Below are positions 10,485 to 20,790 of a stretch of 64,000 bases of DNA, in pieces (the first letter of the stretch is position 1; each line of letters starts with the position of its first letter). The DNA lies in contig CM042143.1 of the NCBI GenBank assembly GCA_023376005.1, positions 88,943,140-89,007,139 of the forward strand, in the 5' to 3' direction. The notes below the pieces were generated by a model. It ran no database searches and was not told where the DNA came from. It saw nothing but the letters and a program-made list of their open reading frames with translations. This stretch comes from Doryteuthis pealeii (taxonomy: Eukaryota; Mollusca; Cephalopoda; Myopsida; Loliginidae). The position numbers and the translations under genes were made by a program.

Positions 10485-10680
10485 GTCCTGTCAGCTGGGG
10501 CTTTAGAATACACCTCTACAGAGGGGTAAGATGCTGTCCCAATGGGGCCACCTGTTGGCCGTAGGTGGTGACCCGAGATGCTTAAGGATTGAACCCTGGT
10601 GGCTGAGCAGTCCATGACATGTAACTCTGCTTTGGCTCTTACTTAAGCTATAGGGGTGGTCAGAGAGGCCCTCTCTGATG
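10485..10680 (+). mobile_element. R1a fragment
   Basis: 'tgtcagctggggctttagaat' through 'ggtggctgagcagtccatgac' and 'ggtggtcagagagg'; no R1b half follows. Confidence 0.65.
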
Positions 10681-10856
10681 AATATCAGAAAATACAGCAA
10701 TGCTTTCCATATGATTTCATTTGGAGCCAACGACATCAAACGAGAGAAATCCAGGCCCACTTTCAAAATAAAGATATTCAAGATTGAATCATTTCAGTAC
10801 CTCCCCCAATAAAGATCCACAGTTTTTGCACCTTGGAATTGTGATTTAGAAAGGAG

Positions 10857-11050
10857 ATGTGTTGCGTAATGGTTATTGTCTTAGGGAATGGATAAGGTGA
10901 CCTGAGTTCAAATTCTGGATGAGGCTGCTTGCATTTCACTTCACACTAATGCCCTTGGGAAAGTCATAAATCAATCACTTCATTCTCTAGCTGTAGGTAA
11001 ATAGTGGGACAGACTGGGTTCTTTAGCTTTTGTAAGTGCATGAATTTAAA
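10857..11050 (+). mobile_element. S1 SINE, 3'-truncated
   Basis: tRNA-like head 'gtgttgcgtaatggttattg' and B-box 'GAGTTCAAATTCTGG', then the S1 body up to 'gggttctttagct'. Confidence 0.65.
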
Positions 11051-11465
11051 CTATTAGTAAAATTCTGAGATAAACCATTGTCAATTAATTTATTTTTTAA
11101 AATCTAGTAGATTAATAACACTAGCAAAAGTATGTGCCCCCCTGGGTGCAAGCATCTAAGTTTTAATATAATAAAATATTACATTAAATTATAAAGACTA
11201 ACGAAATTAAATAAGAACAAATATAAAAATATTACACTTATTTTAATGTTATTTTAATTGATTTCTATATAAAATCATTTATAGGATTGCTTTTAATACA
11301 TTTGAGAATAACTTGATTGTATTAGAAATCTGTAACAGCAAGTAATTTCATTAAACCCAGCGTTGGTAAAATCATTATACAAATTATTCCCACCATATAC
11401 TATGTAAATCTTTATTTCCTAGAGATATATGATATATTTCAGGATTTTAAACACATTAATAATAT

Positions 11466-11745
11466 GGGCTCCTCGGGGCCCGTGAGTCTGGTGGCTTAGG
11501 TCCCTGGACTATTAATGAAATTAACAGTGGGATCCCAGGGGGCTTTCACCCCCAGGCAACACCTACCTCCTTGATTTAAAGAAGCAGGGCTGGGTTTATT
11601 GCCCAGTGCCTGAGGTGCCCACCTTGAGGGGGAATGCCGATGAGATCAACAAATTTTTTGCACCTGCCATCCCATGAGCTTCGGCTTGTGGGTGGTCCCT
11701 CATTAAAAGACTTTGTGTCATATCCGCTTATGTGGGATGTGAGGT
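11466..11745 (+). mobile_element. S3 tRNA-like SINE
   Basis: A GC-richer unit with 'gtgagtctggtggcttaggtcc' and 'cagggctgggtttattgccc', shared with 36950-37235. Ends 'catatccgcttatgtgggatg...ggtaaatacc'. The A-box-like start fits a tRNA-derived head, but the B box is unclear. Confidence 0.5.
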
Positions 11746-11754
11746 AAATACCTT

Positions 11755-12062
11755 AATCATCATCATGTCGTGCAATTTGCATGGATATCCATGATGATCT
11801 CTCGCCAACCTTCCCAATCATTCATCGACTCTGGGAGCTCCTCCGCGCAGCAGCCAGCATCCTTACATAGTTGGTCGATGTAGGTCCTGGTTGGGCGGCC
11901 CACGTTAGCATCTCCATGTGTTGGCCTCCACAGTAGTACGTTGGTTACGAGCTCATCCTTGCTTCTCCAGCAGTGTCCTGCATGCCTAACCCTCCTTACT
12001 CGTATGGTTTGTGATATGGGAGGCAGGTGGCCATACAGTTGTGGGCAGTTTTGCAGCAAATC
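11755..12062 (-). pseudogene. RTE-like LINE C-terminus
   Basis: Minus ORF 11763-12059 reads 'YGHLPPISQTI', 'RHAGHCWRSKDELV', 'GRPTRTYIDQLCKDAGC' and ends 'WREIIMDIHANCTT', the complete C-terminal tail of this LINE family. It is followed on the minus strand by a short TGATGATGA tail, as at 58985. No RT or endonuclease is retained: a 5'-truncated insertion, as LINEs usually leave. The fragment is open for 98 codons but cannot be autonomous. Confidence 0.85.
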
Positions 12063-12164
12063 TAACTCAGCTAGACTTTAATAGAAACATTGTTAATGAA
12101 TAAGATGCTAATTAAAATGAAATTTCATAATTGTTAAGAATATAACTTAAATAACTAATGATTT

Positions 12165-12530
12165 TCCCAACCCTATTGCCCTTATGGCAAGCCCCAACCC
12201 CTTTTTATCATATGGGTGCTAGAAGGCGGTGGCTGCGGGTCTACATGTCCTGGGAATGACGTTAAACTCTATCTGATGGTGAGGTTCCAGTTTTGGAGGT
12301 TTGGGGAATGTGGAGCACCCCTTCATCACCATTGCTCCCTGGTCCACTCTGACCCGGAGTGGTAGTACCTGTTAGGGTCCCATCTATGGGTTAAATAGAA
12401 AAATGTATTTATAAAAAAAATTGTATTATCCATTAAGAATTGATTTATTTCAAAACTTTATCGGCATTAAATGACCCACTGAGGTTGATATGACATAAAA
12501 CAAAACAAACCAAACAAACCAAATTAAATA
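12165..12530 (+). mobile_element. R1b retroposon
   Basis: Starts 'ccctattgcccttatggcaag' and ends 'gaggttgatatgacataaaac' with an (AAACAAACC)-type tail. Confidence 0.75.
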
Positions 12531-12609
12531 ACTAAGAAAATTGTGACATCAGTGGTGATGTAGTTTCGGTTATTAACAGAGAGTTACATAATCTCCATTT
12601 TAATAAGAT

Positions 12610-12960
12610 ATACTGAACAAAAGCAAATGAAATATTAAAAAAAAACGTGGCTTTATAGTTAACACTTTCAGTATTCAAGGCAAGTTTCAAGGGTTTGATA
12701 GCATAGTATTATGGTACTTCTTCTTCTACTTTTTATCTTTGAGAGTTGTCCTGGGGGGTTATTTATAAAGGAGGAGGGGACATGATTGGTGTTGAGATGC
12801 CAGCTGTCATGCTTCTCAGCTTGGGTGGACTGTTATCACATGAGTTATTACCCTGTATTATTTTTTAAGTTTCAATAAATTGTCATATTGCTCTGCATTT
12901 TTGAAAAGATTTTTCAGCTACTTTTGACATGGAATTTTAACTACACACACACATATATAT
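12610..12960. other. Unassigned AT-rich stretch
   Basis: No element recognised except 'tttcagctacttttgacatgg' near 12914, shared with the 8140 repeat. Confidence 0.4.
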
Positions 12961-12963
12961 GTA

Positions 12964-13270
12964 TCTTATTATAATGGAGATTGTGTGTGTCTGAAACCGA
13001 AACTATATCAGTACCCAAGTCACAATTCCCTTTGTTATTTATGTCACATTCTCCATGATTTTATGTTTATTTAAACCTCATTTATTAATAAAATGGTTAT
13101 ACATAATTAATACTGTAGACCTTATCTACATACTAATAACATACAATTGTATTCATATATACAACAAAATAGTGGTTTACAGTGTTAACGGGAAGGCTAA
13201 TTTGCATATTGATCTTAAAAATTTGATTTTAATAAATATGTGCTTAGTAATTATTAATATTGATAATATA
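12964..13270 (+). mobile_element. Helitron H2 5' fragment
   Basis: A|TCTTATTATAATGGAG at 12964, then family body to about 13270, 3' lost. Nearly the same 5' block as at window position 1. Confidence 0.7.
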
Positions 13271-13354
13271 GAGCACTTAGTTTGAAAATCGCATTGACTA
13301 GAAACTGTCAGTAATCAAGCACTATTGACTTCATGTCTATGCTACTCTGTGGTT

Positions 13355-13590
13355 GGCTGGCTGGCTGGCTGGTTGTTTGGGTTTTATGTCATGTCAACCC
13401 AATGAATCATTTTATGCTGAAGACGTTTTTGTTTTATTAATTCTTCATGGGTACTCAATTTGTTTTAAACACATTTTTTTTCAATTTTATCCATAGATGG
13501 GACTCTAATAGGTACTAATACTCTGGGTCAGAGTGGACCTGGGAACAATGGTGATGCAGGGGTGCTCCACATCATACTGTGGTATATCCT
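13355..13590 (-). mobile_element. R1b fragment
   Basis: Minus-strand R1b beginning with a GGCT repeat (tail) and ending in 'gtggagcacccctgcatcacc'. Confidence 0.65.
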
Positions 13591-13644
13591 GCAAGTAATA
13601 TCTAATTATATTAAAACTTAAAATACTTGTATTTCTCTGAATGT

Positions 13645-14110
13645 TTGAGATGAGGCTTGATGATTAGTATTATCTGCATTATTCGGACTATTGTCCTCAT
13701 CTTCATTGTTATCTGTACAATGTTTCAGCCAAAGTGCCCTCTGACCTTCTTCAGGTATTTCTTGTCAGACTCGGGAACCTTCTTTTCATACTCGGGAACC
13801 TTCTTTTTGTACTCGGGAACTTTCTTGTTGTAATCAGGAACCTTCTTGTTGTAATCGGGAGCCATCACGGAACTCTGAACCTAACCCTTTATTCAATCCA
13901 CGGGGTATCCTGTTCTCATTCCACTAACCATAGCTGGGGTAGGTTCCCAAGTCCAAAAAGAAGGTTCCAGAGTCTGAGAAGGTTCCTGAGTCCAACAAGA
14001 AATACCTAAAGAAGGCAGGAGGGCATATCAGCCGAAACGTTGTATAGCTAACAATTAAGATGAGGACAATAGTCTGAATAATGCAGATAATGTTAAATAC
14101 TTGTGCCCGA
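13645..14110. mobile_element. Penelope-like P1 with inverted ends
   Basis: Left arm 13645-13870 ('gagatgaggcttgatgatt', 'tcatcttcattgttatctgt', 'ccttcttcaggtatttcttg' and an 'actcgggaaccttctt' 24-bp-spaced repeat) returns inverted at 13935-14110. The right arm has 'AAAGAAGGC...GCCGAAACG', a hammerhead-like remnant whose CTGA core is mutated (CTAAAGA). Related units at 42500 and 57455. Confidence 0.55.
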
Positions 14111-14439
14111 CAGAATGCGCATAGTTTTGCTAATTTTTTCTAATGTCTTTTTCTACCTTTTGTGTTGTTACCTTTGCTAAATAAAATCCGCACGCATGAA
14201 TTATGAAAGTACATGTGTTTGTGAATTGTGATAAAAACATAAACAACTTTATCGAGATCCATATGTATTTACATATAAGTAAAGTTATCTATTTATTGTT
14301 GAGAGAATAGATAATATTTAATATGATTATCAAAGTTTTTAGCTAAGTTTCTTTCTTTCTGATTCACTTTTAATGTTGTAATCACACACATACATACATG
14401 ATATGACATGATATAAACAGGTAAAACTGTTTTTTCAAG

Positions 14440-14468
14440 TCATTTATCTCCCTCTCTCTATCTCCCCC

Positions 14469-14508
<40 letters not shown>
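14440..14508. repeat. (CT)n/(TA)n microsatellite
   Basis: CT-rich run passing into (TA)12. Confidence 0.9.
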
Positions 14509-14574
14509 GGGCAGATTTCTTTCATTTATACATATAGAATTAAACAAAACAGATGTCTCCTGTTTAACAAGTTT

Positions 14575-14860
14575 ATTTTTGATCTTTTCAAGCTTTCTGG
14601 CCAACTTTTTTATATTTTGGATGGAATCCGCGGATTAGTCCACCAAAGTTTTTGTCCCAAGCACTTTCGGCACTTCGAAGTGCCATCTTCAGGGGTGATG
14701 TATTTATGTTCCAATTTTTTTCAGGTTTGTAGTGGTGAGAGTAAGTAGGAGGGGAACTCGTAGAAATTATACTAAGGTGTGTGGGGGCTGGAAGGAGAAG
14801 AATTGATATATTTATATGTATAGTCATCCACATATAGTCTTGTTTCAATATATCACATCT
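14575..14860 (-). mobile_element. Penelope-like P3 terminus with hammerhead
   Basis: Minus strand carries a hammerhead-like fold (14656-14695) followed by 'actttggtggactaatccgcgg'. The overlapping minus ORF (14588-14848) has no domain and is probably incidental. Confidence 0.5.
14656..14695 (-). ncRNA. Hammerhead-like ribozyme with strong stem II
   Basis: Minus strand: stem I CCC/GGG, core CTGAAGA (14692-14686), extra T, stem II GGCACTT/AAGTGCC (7 pairs), GAAA (14668-14665), stem III AG/CT with a 2-nt loop, H17 = T14659. Confidence 0.7.
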
Positions 14861-15245
14861 CTTCAGTGTGGCTAAACTTTGTAAGTTAATTCAAGTGCAG
14901 AACAAAACTTGACCGATTTTTCATCAGTCAAAGCCTCTAACCACCGGGTTATTGGCATACCAACTACCAGGATGGGAATTTTTACTAATAGAAACATACA
15001 TATGTAAAAGTTGCTAGAGAGCTCTATCCAGTTTAAGGAAAGCCTTGCAATTTCAGCGTAAACAGCAGCCATTAGTGAAAATCCCTTCCAGAGAGCTCAA
15101 TCCACCAAGGGTGGAGACCATATATATTCTCATCCACATACAGACTTGTTTTGATGTGGCATGTCTCTTCAGTGCGGCTAGATTTTGTAAGCTACTTTGA
15201 GTCAGGATTGAAACTCAACCGATTTTTCATCAGTCAAAGAATATG
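14820..15245 (-). repeat. Tandem pair of hammerhead-like repeat units
   Basis: 'catctcttcagtgtggctaaa'...'gaccgatttttcatcagtcaaag' at 14855-14930 recurs at 15160-15240, a spacing of about 305 bp. Each unit begins on the minus strand downstream of a tRNA-like 'AACCCGGTGGTTAGAGGC' or similar block. Confidence 0.6.
14828..14871 (-). ncRNA. Hammerhead-like motif, decayed stem III
   Basis: Minus strand: stem I CCACA/TGTGG (5 pairs), core CTGAAGA (14866-14860), weak stem II with G-U pairs, GAAA (14846-14843); stem III is not convincing. A tandem relative at 15134-15177 keeps the core and stem I but has CAAA in place of GAAA. Confidence 0.45.
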
Positions 15246-15541
15246 CTTCCCACTCCCATGGTTGAGCACTGTGGGGGACATTAATTGTAACTTCACCGTT
15301 TGGCATTAGCTGTGACCCATCTGTTTACAGATTAGAGTTCTCTGGTGATTGTAAAAACATACCGCCGTAAAGTATGTAGCAATTAATTGTTCACCCTAGA
15401 CTAACGGCCGCTGAGAGCCGCAAGGGTAAGGAAGTTGGTAGACGAATATTCTGTCGGGTTTCGATCCCGGCTAGAGGTAGCTGTTAAAATGTCGAGCTGC
15501 GCTGATGAGAAGTAAACTTCGAAACACGTGTCTGTGGATGA

Positions 15542-15545
<4 letters not shown>
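15245..15545 (+). mobile_element. SINE-hammerhead element, copy 2
   Basis: Shared 5' block ('gttctctggtgattgtaaaaac') followed by a tRNA-like segment with 'GGTTTCGATCCC' as B box (about 15459) and then a canonical hammerhead (15496-15537), ending in (TA)n. The same order is seen at 54098 and 63130. Likely transcribed by RNA polymerase III from internal boxes (inference). Confidence 0.75.
15496..15537 (+). ncRNA. Hammerhead ribozyme, canonical core
   Basis: Core CTGATGA 15502-15508, stem II GAAG/CTTC with TAAA loop, GAAA 15521-15524, palindromic stem III ACACGTGT, C17 at 15532. Stem I CTGCG/TGTGG, 5 pairs including three G-U. No extra base after the core. Confidence 0.8.

Positions 15546-15590
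<45 letters not shown>
15546..15590. repeat. (TA)n tail
   Basis: Uninterrupted TA units at the 3' end of the SINE-hammerhead element. Confidence 0.9.
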
Positions 15591-15591
<1 letters not shown>

Positions 15592-15690
15592 CCTCTACAC
15601 AAGCAGGATGTGACACAAGGTCAATTTCTTAAGCAGTGTTTACCAGGTTTGAATTCAGAGTTTTCCCTCTCCTAGACTGATGGCAAGGGA
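15590..15690 (-). mobile_element. S1 SINE 3' fragment
   Basis: Minus-strand 'tgacacaaggtcaatttctt' end of S1. Confidence 0.65.
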
Positions 15691-15724
15691 AGACAAACAA
15701 AGGAAGATAATCGCTACAAGGCAA

Positions 15725-15950
15725 TAGGGTCAGGACAATCATATAGATGCTAGGGCTTGACCAGGCGATTGATTGATAGGAACCTCTCTGACTGGTAGTC
15801 TTGCCTTAGTAAGGGCCAAAGTGGAGTGTTGCATGTCATGGACTGCTCAACCACCAGGGTTCCATCCTTAAGCATCATGGGTTACCATCTATGGCAAATA
15901 GGTGTCCCCATTGGTGGGGGGGGGGTCTACCTCTCTTCAGGAGCAGTCAG
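15725..15950 (-). mobile_element. R1a fragment
   Basis: 'catatagatgctagggcttga' ... 'ggactgctcaaccaccagg' ... 'ctctcttcaggagcagtcag'. Confidence 0.65.
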
Positions 15951-15954
15951 TGTA

Positions 15955-16010
15955 TTATAATTATGAATAGCTTAAAAAAGGGAGTTACTTTTCAATCACC
16001 CTGTATATGT
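15955..16010 (+). mobile_element. Tc/mariner-like 3' terminal fragment
   Basis: 'gggagttacttttcaatcaccctgta' corresponds to the terminal inverted repeat of the element at 18135-18469. Confidence 0.5.
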
Positions 16011-16066
16011 TGGTATAAATTTCAGTCAGTGTTTTAAATCGCAGTAGAAAAAAGCATTCAGTATTT

Positions 16067-16070
<4 letters not shown>

Positions 16071-16110
<40 letters not shown>

Positions 16111-16438
16111 CAGAATTTCAAATACTGATTTTTTCTTTCTTTTATTCATTTATAGGATTGGCCAAACACAATGTCCCAATCCACATTTCACGTAACAGTT
16201 TTATGTCAGAATAAATTCAGCTTCATAAATAACTTTCTTCTATATAGGTCACCTGTTTAACATGCATATTGAGCAGGCTGATCTCATTTATACTTCTGTA
16301 GAGTGCAAATTCACACAAGGTCCTCAGCTGTCATGGCCTTGAGCCAGATGAGATTAAGCTTAGTAAATATCTCCTGTTGGATATCGACTAAGAAGTCAAG
16401 ATTTGGATAAAAAATTTACAACTATTTTCACTATAAAA

Positions 16439-16499
<61 letters not shown>

Positions 16500-16510
16500 A
16501 ATATTCTGTA
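16071..16510. other. Unassigned stretch between two (TA)n tracts
   Basis: (TA)n at 16071-16107, (CT)n/(TA)n at 16441-16495. The 330 bases between are not recognised. Confidence 0.45.
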
Positions 16511-16574
16511 TGTCTGTCTGTCTGTACATTTGTTTGTATAATGACTGAGAACATGTCCTTTTATAAAGGAAAAT

Positions 16575-17050
16575 TGGTGGAGTCCAGCAAAGACCTCTCA
16601 CTTTGGCCCTTACTTAGGCTAGATGGGTGGTTGAAGAGGTCCCCTCCAATCAATCTGCTAGTCACATCAAGCCCTAGCACCTATATGATTATACCCTATT
16701 GCCTTTATGGCAAGCTCCAACCCTTTTATTATATATGTGCTAGAAGGTGGTAGCTGAGGGTCTTAGTGTCCTGAGTTTGACGTTAAACTATCTGATGGTG
16801 AACTTCCAATTCTGGAGCTCTTGGGAATGTGGAGTACCCCTTCATCACCATTACTCTCAGGTCCACTCTGTTATGGTCTTATCTACAAATTAGATAGAAA
16901 AAAATCAGTTTAAAAAATGTGTTTAAAAACAATTATGAAGAATAAATAAAACAAAATGTTTTCAGCATAAAATAACCCAACAAGGGTTGACATGCTGTAA
17001 AACCCACCCACCCAATCAACCACCAGCCAACCAACCAACCAACCAACCAA
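16575..17050 (+). mobile_element. R1 retroposon
   Basis: Sense copy from R1a ('cacttggcccttacttagg') through R1b to the 'acaagggttgacatgctgtaa' hairpin and a (CCAA)n tail (17020-17050). Confidence 0.75.
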
Positions 17051-17067
17051 CTCCTCTTCACGAGTAG

Positions 17068-17355
17068 GCTGGTTGGTTGGTTAGTTGGATTTTACTGCAT
17101 GTCAACCTTTGTTGGGTTATTTTATGCCAAAGATGTTTTGTTTTATTCATTCTTGTTGGGTATTCAAATTTTTACAAATTCATTTTTTGAAACACATTTT
17201 TACTAAACTTGTTTTTTTATTTAGCCCATAGATCAACCACTAACAAGTACTACATTTCTGTGTGAAGGTGGACCAGTGAATAATGGCACTGAAGGGGTAC
17301 TCCATGCTCCCCAAGGCTCCAAATTGGAACTTCACCATTAGATGCAGTTTAATGT
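17068..17355 (-). mobile_element. R1b retroposon, tail-to-tail with previous
   Basis: Begins with (GGTT)n facing the (AACC)n of the preceding copy, giving an inverted pair around about 17058. Confidence 0.75.
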
Positions 17356-17632
17356 GCATGAGTAGGTTGTGACACATGGTCAATTTCTAAAGCAGAGTTT
17401 AACAGGCTTGAATTCAGAGTTTTTCTTCTCCTAGACTGGTTACCTAACAACAGTTAAAGAGCACAGTCCCCCCTACTATTTACCAATAGCTGGAGGGAGA
17501 ATAGTTGGATTCATACCTTTCTCAAGGGTACTAGTGCTATATGAAATGCAAATAGCCTTGTACAGGATTTGAACTCGGATTGCCGACTTCATTTCTTAAG
17601 TCAATAACCATTACACTGTAGGAATAGCTCCC
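17356..17632 (-). mobile_element. S1 SINE
   Basis: Nearly full: 'catgagtaggttgtgacacat' end, body, and the reversed tRNA-like head up to 'ttacactgtagg'. Confidence 0.7.
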
Positions 17633-17639
17633 TACAGTC

Positions 17640-18130
17640 TATGAGGAACAAAATATAAGTTCACAGAATGTAATGACGAAAGGGAAAGCACATGTACTTT
17701 TAACCTTATTTATTCACATATAAACTCAACAACAGTTAAATATAACAAGTACTTAGGGGCAGTACTTACAGTTCATATATCTCCCTCGTTGAGGGGGTGT
17801 CAGGATGAGTCTTCAGTTGTTACTCCCTCACTGATGGGAAGGTTCCTTCAGTCACAAGAGACTGAGACAAGAGCTCGTTTCTACGAGGCTCACACGTTGG
17901 TACCAAAACCGTAAAGAGGGTTCTTCACCCAACCTGACAAGGGACGTTACCTTTTCTACTTCCTGTCCCCGAAGGCACATGAGAGTTCTAGTCCCCACAA
18001 CACCATGGATGCTTTATAGCTGAAAACTTGTTCTATACAACAATACTATTATGCCCTATGTATTTGTTTTAGTTTCTGTAGAAATAAATAAGAGGCATAA
18101 CTTCTGGAACACCTATGCATATCAGTATGT
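17640..18130. other. Unassigned, moderately GC stretch
   Basis: A block of mixed composition (17700-18010) with 'cccgaaggcacatgagagttc'; possibly an LTR or unclassified repeat. No ORF of note. Confidence 0.35.
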
Positions 18131-18134
18131 GTTC

Positions 18135-18469
18135 TACAGTGATTGAAATGTAACTCCCTATTTTTCAGAAAAATTTCAGAATCAACCCAAGATGGTATGG
18201 TGTTGAATACCAATACTATGAATGCTGAAAGGTATCGCACCATGCTGCAAGATGAAATCTGGCCAGTTGTCAATACTTGGGAGAATATTGAAGACTTGAT
18301 TTTTTATGCAAGATGGTGCTTCACCACATTTTGCTTTTGTTGTTTGTAAATAACAGAAAACTCCATCTTATGTTCATTCTTCTCATATTCATTTTTTTTG
18401 CAAAAATAATGATTCAGAAAAAGATTATAAGTTTTTTAAAATAGGGAGTTACTTTACAATCACCCGGTA
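18135..18469 (+). pseudogene. Tc/mariner-like transposon, deletion derivative
   Basis: Imperfect terminal inverted repeats ('gtaactccctattttt' left; 'aaaatagggagttacttt' right) bracket 335 bp. The frame encodes 'DEIWPVVNTWENIEDLIF', then after a frameshift 'MQDGASPHFAFVV', the second catalytic region (QDGAxPH) of a DDE transposase group often labelled Tc3-like. The N-terminal DNA-binding part and the last catalytic residue are deleted. Fragments of the same 3' end lie at 15955 and 19257. Confidence 0.75.
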
Positions 18470-19009
18470 GAATTTTGTGATCATATGTAACGTTGTGTAT
18501 ATCTGGTCACAGTACCCAATGAGTAACGCAGCGGCGGTGGCAATATAAAAATGTCTTCGGCATGTGGCGGTCATCTTCTTGATAAAAATTACAACGCGAG
18601 AAATATGTAGTCACAACTGCTAGCCTTTATTATCGTGCTCGTCTCGTGGGTTCGTATCAGAGAGGAGGAAAGTGCAGAGAGACAGGGAGAGAGAACTATT
18701 AAACTACCGTCATCCCATACAGGACCAAGGGCAGGTCTTAACCCTACGCTGTCCCAAATCAAAAAGAGACCGGTACCTTTCTTCGTTGTTCCACGTCACC
18801 ATGTGACTTCCGGTTCCGGTCAACACCCGAAACTTCTGGTTGACACTCAATTCCCCGTTCGGGGTCACACTCTGGTCAAATCATCGTTCATCCTGTTTTT
18901 GTGCTCATCACTATTTTTTAAACCTTTATCATCTCTTATTTCTTCTTCCTCCTTTTCTAATATAGTAGTTCTAGCTCACAAAAGTCAGGACCTTCATTAT
19001 CTCATTACA
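18470..19009. other. Unassigned stretch
   Basis: GC-richer in 18510-18860. The ORF 18635-19051 has no recognisable domain and runs into the following foldback. Confidence 0.35.
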
Positions 19010-19252
19010 CATATGACCTTTAGGCACCCCTTTTGCGATCTTGTTTCATGAGGACATTTTTTTCATTTACACCGTCAACATCCGATTGTTTGTTAACAGC
19101 TGATTTTTAGAGATTTAAAAAAATTATAAAACTAACCCCTAACCCTAACCCCTAACCCTAACATCTAACGAACAACCGGATGTTGACGGTGTAAATGAAA
19201 AAAAATGTCCTTATGAAACGAGATAGCAAAAGGGGTGCCTAAAGGTCATATG
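19010..19252. mobile_element. Foldback element with telomere-like core
   Basis: Inverted arms 19010-19097 and 19160-19252 ('catatgacctttaggcaccc' and reverse) enclose a core with CTAACCCCTAACCCTAAC-type repeats at 19131-19161. The arms match closely. No coding. Confidence 0.75.
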
Positions 19253-19256
19253 GTCC

Positions 19257-19368
19257 AAATTTTGAATAAAACTCCATGTTATGCGTGTTCTTCTCATATT
19301 CATTTTTTGTAAAACTAATTGATTCAGAAATAAAATATAAGATTACTTTACAATGACCCTGTATATAT
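19257..19368 (+). mobile_element. Tc/mariner-like 3' fragment
   Basis: 'aactccatgttatgcgtgttc' to 'ttactttacaatgaccctgta' parallels 18355-18469. Confidence 0.6.
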
Positions 19369-19639
19369 CTTCTACTTTCATTTACCCTCATTTTCAACAA
19401 ATGTTCTATCCAATAAAATAAGCATTTCTTCTTTTATGCTTTTCATATTGATTAATTGATTGATTGATTTTAACAGCATGTTAACCTGTTATTTATTTGC
19501 ACACAGTTACATGGTTTCAAGTAACTATTAATAATAATCCTTAGTAAACAATTATAGATTCAAATAACTATGCTTAATAGAAATAATCCACACATAGTTA
19601 TATGATATCAAGTATTCCCATCAAGTATGAATAATTTTC

Positions 19640-20125
19640 AAACAGATTTATTTGATCCATAAATGGAACCCTAACAGGTACTACCACTCTGGGTCAGAGT
19701 TAACCTGAGAATAATGTAGTGAAGGGGTACTCCACACTCACCTGAGCTCCAGAGTTGGAACCTAACCACTATATGCAGTTTAATACCAGGAACACTGACC
19801 CTCAGCCACCATCTTCTAGTACATATATGATAAAAAGGGTTGTTGGTTTGCCTGTGAGAGCAATACAGTCGGGATAGTAATATAGGTGCTAGGGTTTGAT
19901 GTGACCAGCTGATTGATCAGAGGAGGCCTCTCCAACTGCCTGTCTAGCCCAAGTAAGGCCCAAAGTGGAGTGTTGCATGTTATAAACTGCTCAGTCACCA
20001 GGATTCCACCCTTAAGTATCACAGATCACCACCCATGGCCAACAGGTGGTCCCATTGGGGGAAGGGTCTTACTACTCTGCAGAGGGGTAGTTGGCTTATT
20101 CTACAGCATCAGCTGACAGGGCTTC
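19640..20125 (-). mobile_element. R1 retroposon, both halves
   Basis: Minus strand R1a (19865-20125) and R1b (19640-19840) in the expected order. The stretch 19369-19640 before it is AT-rich with nothing recognised. Confidence 0.7.
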
Positions 20126-20329
20126 TGTGTTTGGTAATGTGCTATGGATACTAGAAGAAGCATCTGCACAAAAATTCCTGGAATTTGCTGTAATAGGATT
20201 ATTAGTGTTAGTATAGCATTTAATTCAAATACTAACAACAACAAATAAATGAATTAAAACTTTGTTTAATTCTAACAACTTATCAAAGAACAAATAGAAT
20301 AATGAGTAACAATATAAAGTCCTTCCTGT

Positions 20330-20760
20330 TAAGTTTGAGTTAAGTTTGAGGGTCTTACCGGTGTGATGGAGAAGATATCTGGTATCTTAGTGATTTATCG
20401 GAGGTTGATGTCTCATTGGAGCTGGTCCGGAATGTATCAAAGTGTTTTGGTATTTTGTACCAAAACTTCTGGGCTCATCATGTGAATGGTATATCCAATC
20501 ACAGAAAGCCTCTCCCACACTTAACGCCATACTCAGGAATAAACATTTTACTGACCCAACAGGATCAAACAACTACCGGGCACTGCACACATTTATGATG
20601 GGTGGGCCTCCAAATACAGGATTGAGAGCCCTAAGATCTGGCAAAGAGTTAAGGGAGTTAAGGACTCTTGCAAAGGAAAGGACAGAGTGGCTTCAAATGA
20701 AGAAGGATTGAATGCTGCTATAGGATGTTCCAAACTGCTACCGTGATAGAATACAGTAAA
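20330..20760 (+). other. Possible LINE C-terminal remnant
   Basis: ORF 20442-20711 contains 'LRELRTLAKERTEW', reminiscent of the closing Asp/Glu-Arg-x-x-Trp segment of some LINE polyproteins, with a stop soon after. No RT motif supports it, so this stays a guess. Otherwise unassigned. Confidence 0.25.
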
Positions 20761-20790
20761 TTATCATCATTAGGTTCCTTGTTATATAGA

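Larger units (their letters stand above)
11121..12608 (-). mobile_element. Helitron H2 interrupted by nested insertions
   Basis: Minus-strand H2: 3' end CTAG (11121-11124, reversed) with hairpin 'gcccccctgggtgc', and 5' terminus TCTTATTA reversed at 12601-12608. Between the two ends lie S3 (11466-11745), a LINE fragment (11755-12062) and R1b (12165-12530); H2 sequence resumes between them (about 12062-12165 and 12530-12608). H2 is therefore older than these inserts. Confidence 0.7.
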
